Shown: positions 22,403 through 22,556 of the stretch, piece after piece
Layout: each line of letters starts with the position of its first letter
How positions within the stretch are numbered: the first letter of the stretch is position 1
From: H111-94 sp034436045
GTDB taxonomy: Bacteria > Chloroflexota > Ktedonobacteria > Ktedonobacterales > Ktedonobacteraceae
Assembly: GCA_034436045.1 (NCBI GenBank)
Contig: DAOTVZ010000050.1
Span: forward strand, 1 to 22,556
Length of the DNA: 22,556 nt
Direction of reading: 5' to 3'
Position numbers and translations under genes: made by a program
The notes under the pieces: model-generated
What the model was told of the DNA's origin: nothing
Databases searched by the model: none
Seen by the model: the letters and a program-made list of their open reading frames with translations, nothing else

Positions 22403-22556
22403 ATGTTATACTTGAGTCAATTGCTTGGAATGCCCGTTGAGGATCAGCAGCAGAAGCGCGTTGGCAAGCTGGCGGACGTTATTGTTCCGGCCACGCAAGA
22501 TGCGCTGATCCAGCCGCTGGCGCTGGTGATAGAGGGCGAAGAGGGGCAACGCTGGC
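22403..22556 (+). CDS. PRC-barrel-domain protein (5' part only)
   Basis: 51 codons from ATG at 22403 to the window end, beginning MLYLSQLLGMPV and continuing KRVGKLADVIV then PLALVIEGEEGQRW. The pattern LSQLLGxPV...GKLxDVxV...ALVI is a PRC-barrel. In Chloroflexota such N-termini are often fused to MgtE-like (CBS) domains of magnesium transport proteins, but the rest is outside the window, so that is a guess. It begins 3 bases after the pyrG stop, so it is probably co-transcribed. Confidence 0.7.
   Translation, partial: MLYLSQLLGMPVEDQQQKRVGKLADVIVPATQDALIQPLALVIEGEEGQRW

Overview
The window looks like chromosomal core sequence from a Chloroflexota bacterium, most likely of the class Ktedonobacteria. 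This is an inference from gene content, not a database result: a DUF3090 protein, many zinc-ribbon and FtsX-type proteins, a UlaG-like metal hydrolase, a PRC-barrel gene after pyrG, and scattered palindromes of the form GGGCGTSATNNATSACGCCC between genes. Gene content is mostly housekeeping with one mobile element and several uncharacterised accessory genes. I found no tRNA, rRNA, CRISPR array, prophage or defence cluster.

Left edge (1-1320): an IS200/IS605-family element on the minus strand, with a full Y1 transposase (tnpA) overlapping the start of a tnpB gene that runs off the window. Its left-end hairpin and a TTAC target are visible at about 1294-1324. It lies just downstream of rpmB (L28). 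Region 1397-4752 holds rpmB divergent from an Asp23-like gene, fakA and a fakB/DegV gene, a layout also known from Firmicutes. FakA and FakB together phosphorylate exogenous fatty acids.

Middle (4753-12421): a zinc-ribbon protein bracketed by palindromes; an overlapping pair of uncharacterised small genes behind a clear promoter and a 210-nt leader; a DUF3090 gene and a D-2-hydroxyacid dehydrogenase on the minus strand; a VIT/CCC1-type iron or manganese transporter behind a sigma-70-like promoter with a near-consensus Fur box; a long bidirectional terminator shared with the convergent Mn-type sodA, which has a structured leader; then a class V aminotransferase-GNAT operon on the minus strand. 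Metal homeostasis and oxidative stress (VIT, SodA) are adjacent and probably linked.

Right part (12422-22556): a minus-strand run secG - SGNH lipoprotein - giant FtsX-type permease; a small membrane protein with an HNH-like tail; two palindrome-rich intergenic regions, including a six-unit array at 17751-18020; then on the plus strand a family 2 glycosyltransferase with a C-terminal domain resembling a decayed GGDEF, a UlaG-like metallo-beta-lactamase-fold protein with an altered metal motif, pyrG (CTP synthase), and the start of a PRC-barrel gene cut by the window end.

The most interesting items are the GT2 plus GGDEF-like fusion, the Fur-box-controlled VIT gene, the covarying palindrome family with its array, and the membrane-HNH protein. 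No complete new multi-gene system is evident.
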